DNA of 57,020 bases, from assembly GCA_018061145.1 (NCBI GenBank), contig JAGOUR010000006.1, forward strand, positions 1-57,020. Direction: 5' to 3'. The notes beneath the pieces are model-generated. The model was not told the DNA's origin and ran no database searches. It saw only the letters and a program-made list of their open reading frames with translations. The translations under genes were made by a program, and so were the position numbers. This document shows, one piece after another, positions 55,751-57,020 of this stretch (position 1 is the stretch's first letter; each line of letters begins with the position of its first letter). The DNA comes from Minisyncoccota bacterium (lineage in GTDB: Bacteria > Patescibacteriota > Minisyncoccia > Phycocordibacterales > UBA9973).

Positions 55751-57020
55751 TTAGTGACCTCCATGTCCGTGGTCGTCGTGTCCTCCCCCATGATCGTCAT
55801 GTCCTCCCCCGTGTCCACCACCTGAGGATTCTAGTTTAAAGTTTGCACCTTTTAATGCTTCTGAAAAGATGCTCTTCATGTCGTCTTTAAAAGTTCTAGC
55901 TCCTATGCCCATATTCATTTGTGGGACATTCTTCATCCCAGTTCGCATACCTGAAGCTATCGCACTCGTGATTCCGAAAATTAATGCTGTGGACAAAGCG
56001 TCATTCTTAGTTGATTGCAATTTTGAAAGACTGAGTGGGTTGTATGATCCACTCGGTGCGTCCGAGGTGATGCGATCCTTAAAGCTAATTTTTTCTGATG
56101 CACCTTCCATTGTATGAGTAAAGTCGTGGGAAAGCTTATCTTTTAGTGCTGGTTCAAGTGTGACTGTTTTATAGTCATTTGAAAGCTTGGTCTCAAGCTT
56201 GTTCTTGTCTTCTGTTGTGGGTGTGTGTCCGGCTGCTGCCCATGCTGCTGTTTGTACGTTTCTTTCCCTTGTCTTGTAGTCAGCTTCACTTTCAGTACCA
56301 TCAACAAGACCATTTTTTATCTTAGTTTCAAATTTAGATTTGTTTAATGAGTAGAATGACTTTTTCATGTTTCCCTTCTCTATCTCACTTAGTTCATTAA
56401 ACTTTCTTTTTGGATCTATATGTGCCTCTTTTGCTGTTTCTTCGTAATCATGTACCGCGTGATTGACCCCCCCCACTTTTTTCTGGGATTTGTTTATTGC
56501 TCCACCGATACCACCTTGGACACCGCCAACTGATGCCGTATTGGCTATTCTCCTGCCTCGCTCGTCTACAGCAGCTGTTACTTGTGTTTTACCAAACACC
56601 TTACCAAGTTGCATTTTAGATCCAATATTTCCTAGAATTTTTTCTTTTTTAGATAGTGCGTTGTATAAAGAAGGATCTCTTCCTCCTGCTGTTGTTAGCG
56701 CTGCTTTGGCTGCCTCGTATTTTTGTGTCGCTGTTGTTCCAGAAGAAGCTTTTGCCATTGTTTTACCGATAACATTTCTTCCTGCCCAGCCTACACCCGC
56801 ACCTGTCAGTCCCAATGCTGCAACACCAGCCACCTTTAGACCTGTAGTCACAGAGCTAGCTACCCCTTTTGACATATCGGATGCTACACTCTTCGCTTGC
56901 CATAGTAGTATCATTATCACGATGAATGGTACAAGGGTCTGCAATACGAATTCTGCTCCTTGTGCATTTGTGTAGAACAATCCCATGAATCCCTTTGATA
57001 GGAATAGGAGTATCAGATAC
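55751..57020 (-). CDS. VirB6/TrbL-like membrane protein (5' end beyond the window)
   Basis: The frame stays open to the window end: codons upstream of the first ATG (56986) encode YLILLFLSKGF, so the protein is longer and more membrane segments are expected. Visible are a helix FVLQTLVPFIVIMILLWQAK and a second region VTTGLKVAGVAALGLTGAG. A long charged cytoplasmic tail then ends in a Gly/His/Asp-rich stretch (GGGHGGGHDDHGGGHDDHG). VirB6-like proteins form the inner-membrane channel of type IV secretion systems. The histidine-rich end may bind metal ions. Confidence 0.72.
   Translation of the reverse strand, partial: YLILLFLSKGFMGLFYTNAQGAEFVLQTLVPFIVIMILLWQAKSVASDMSKGVASSVTTGLKVAGVAALGLTGAGVGWAGRNVIGKTMAKASSGTTATQKYEAAKAALTTAGGRDPSLYNALSKKEKILGNIGSKMQLGKVFGKTQVTAAVDERGRRIANTASVGGVQGGIGGAINKSQKKVGGVNHAVHDYEETAKEAHIDPKRKFNELSEIEKGNMKKSFYSLNKSKFETKIKNGLVDGTESEADYKTRERNVQTAAWAAAGHTPTTEDKNKLETKLSNDYKTVTLEPALKDKLSHDFTHTMEGASEKISFKDRITSDAPSGSYNPLSLSKLQSTKNDALSTALIFGITSAIASGMRTGMKNVPQMNMGIGARTFKDDMKSIFSEALKGANFKLESSGGGHGGGHDDHGGGHDDHGHGGH

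Noticed and set aside
1-57020. CRISPR array
   Set aside because: No series of short repeats with unique spacers of regular length is visible; the only tandem repeat has identical 134-bp units without spacers.
1-57020. Recoded UGA (genetic code 25 of Gracilibacteria/SR1)
   Set aside because: UGA serves as the terminal stop of ruvC and the ICMT-like gene, and I saw no need to read it as glycine inside conserved proteins.

Overview
The window looks like a chromosomal segment of a small-genome Patescibacteria (CPR) bacterium, most likely of the Parcubacteria/Paceibacteria group. This is inferred from content, not from a database search. The signs are: A+T-rich sequence, standard stop codons (UGA is used as a stop), very tight gene packing with bidirectional terminators, hardly any Shine-Dalgarno sites, type IV pilus genes without an outer-membrane secretin, a PrgI/VirB4/VirB6-type secretion locus, and several cysteine-rich or membrane proteins typical of CPR genomes. 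The replication origin is probably inside the window: dnaN, DnaA boxes, dnaA, then rpmH-rnpA-yidD-yidC-khpB on the other strand.

Layout. 0-9 kb: tRNA-Val and tRNA-Arg, a minus-strand pilM-pilN-pilO cluster, a DedA protein, a MetRS-beta-like tRNA-binding protein, an HExxH protein, two adjacent giant cysteine-rich proteins and RuvX. 9-10 kb: tRNA-Ser embedded in duplicated and inverted tRNA-derived sequence and followed by an exact 134-bp tandem repeat. 10-19 kb: a YhhQ-type queuosine precursor transporter, DoxX-like membrane protein, secreted proteins, tRNA-Arg(GCG), S20, L28, an M50 protease, a ComEC-like hydrolase, superoxide dismutase, RuvA and Fpg. 19-26 kb: TrmH-family methylase, tRNA-Lys, a HelD-like helicase with an attenuator-like leader, an orphan non-coding transcription unit, HolA, a methyltransferase and DNA polymerase I. 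26-31 kb: lipoprotein, TsaE, two exported proteins and PilB. 31-39 kb: a structured intergenic element, RuvB, RuvC, an acidic miniprotein, TyrRS, a third cysteine-rich protein, a TrmB regulator and a LOG-like protein. 39-47 kb: PBP1A, DciA-like protein, DnaN, origin, DnaA and the rpmH-to-khpB cluster. 47-57 kb: a minus-strand type IV secretion-like locus (VanY/VirB2-like fusion, VirB4 in two pieces, PrgI, VirB6-like) that runs off the window end.

The strongest undescribed signal is a family of five intergenic palindromic elements, 119-122 bp long (18909, 22748, 45196, 46308, 55611). Each has 13-17-bp terminal inverted repeats and a small hairpin next to the downstream arm. In all five the ATG of the downstream gene is formed by the last two bases of the element plus the next base. 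The arms differ between copies, but the two arms of each copy change together, so pairing is kept. Two copies carry an internal TATAAT. I infer that the elements couple promoter, 5' leader and start codon, and may hide the start codon in read-through transcripts while leaving it free in transcripts that start inside.

Other general signals are a recurring layout with the -10 box 6-10 nt before the start codon (about 16 genes, implying leaderless mRNAs), and a three-member family of about 580-593-residue proteins built as zinc module, cysteine repeat, cysteine repeat, zinc module.
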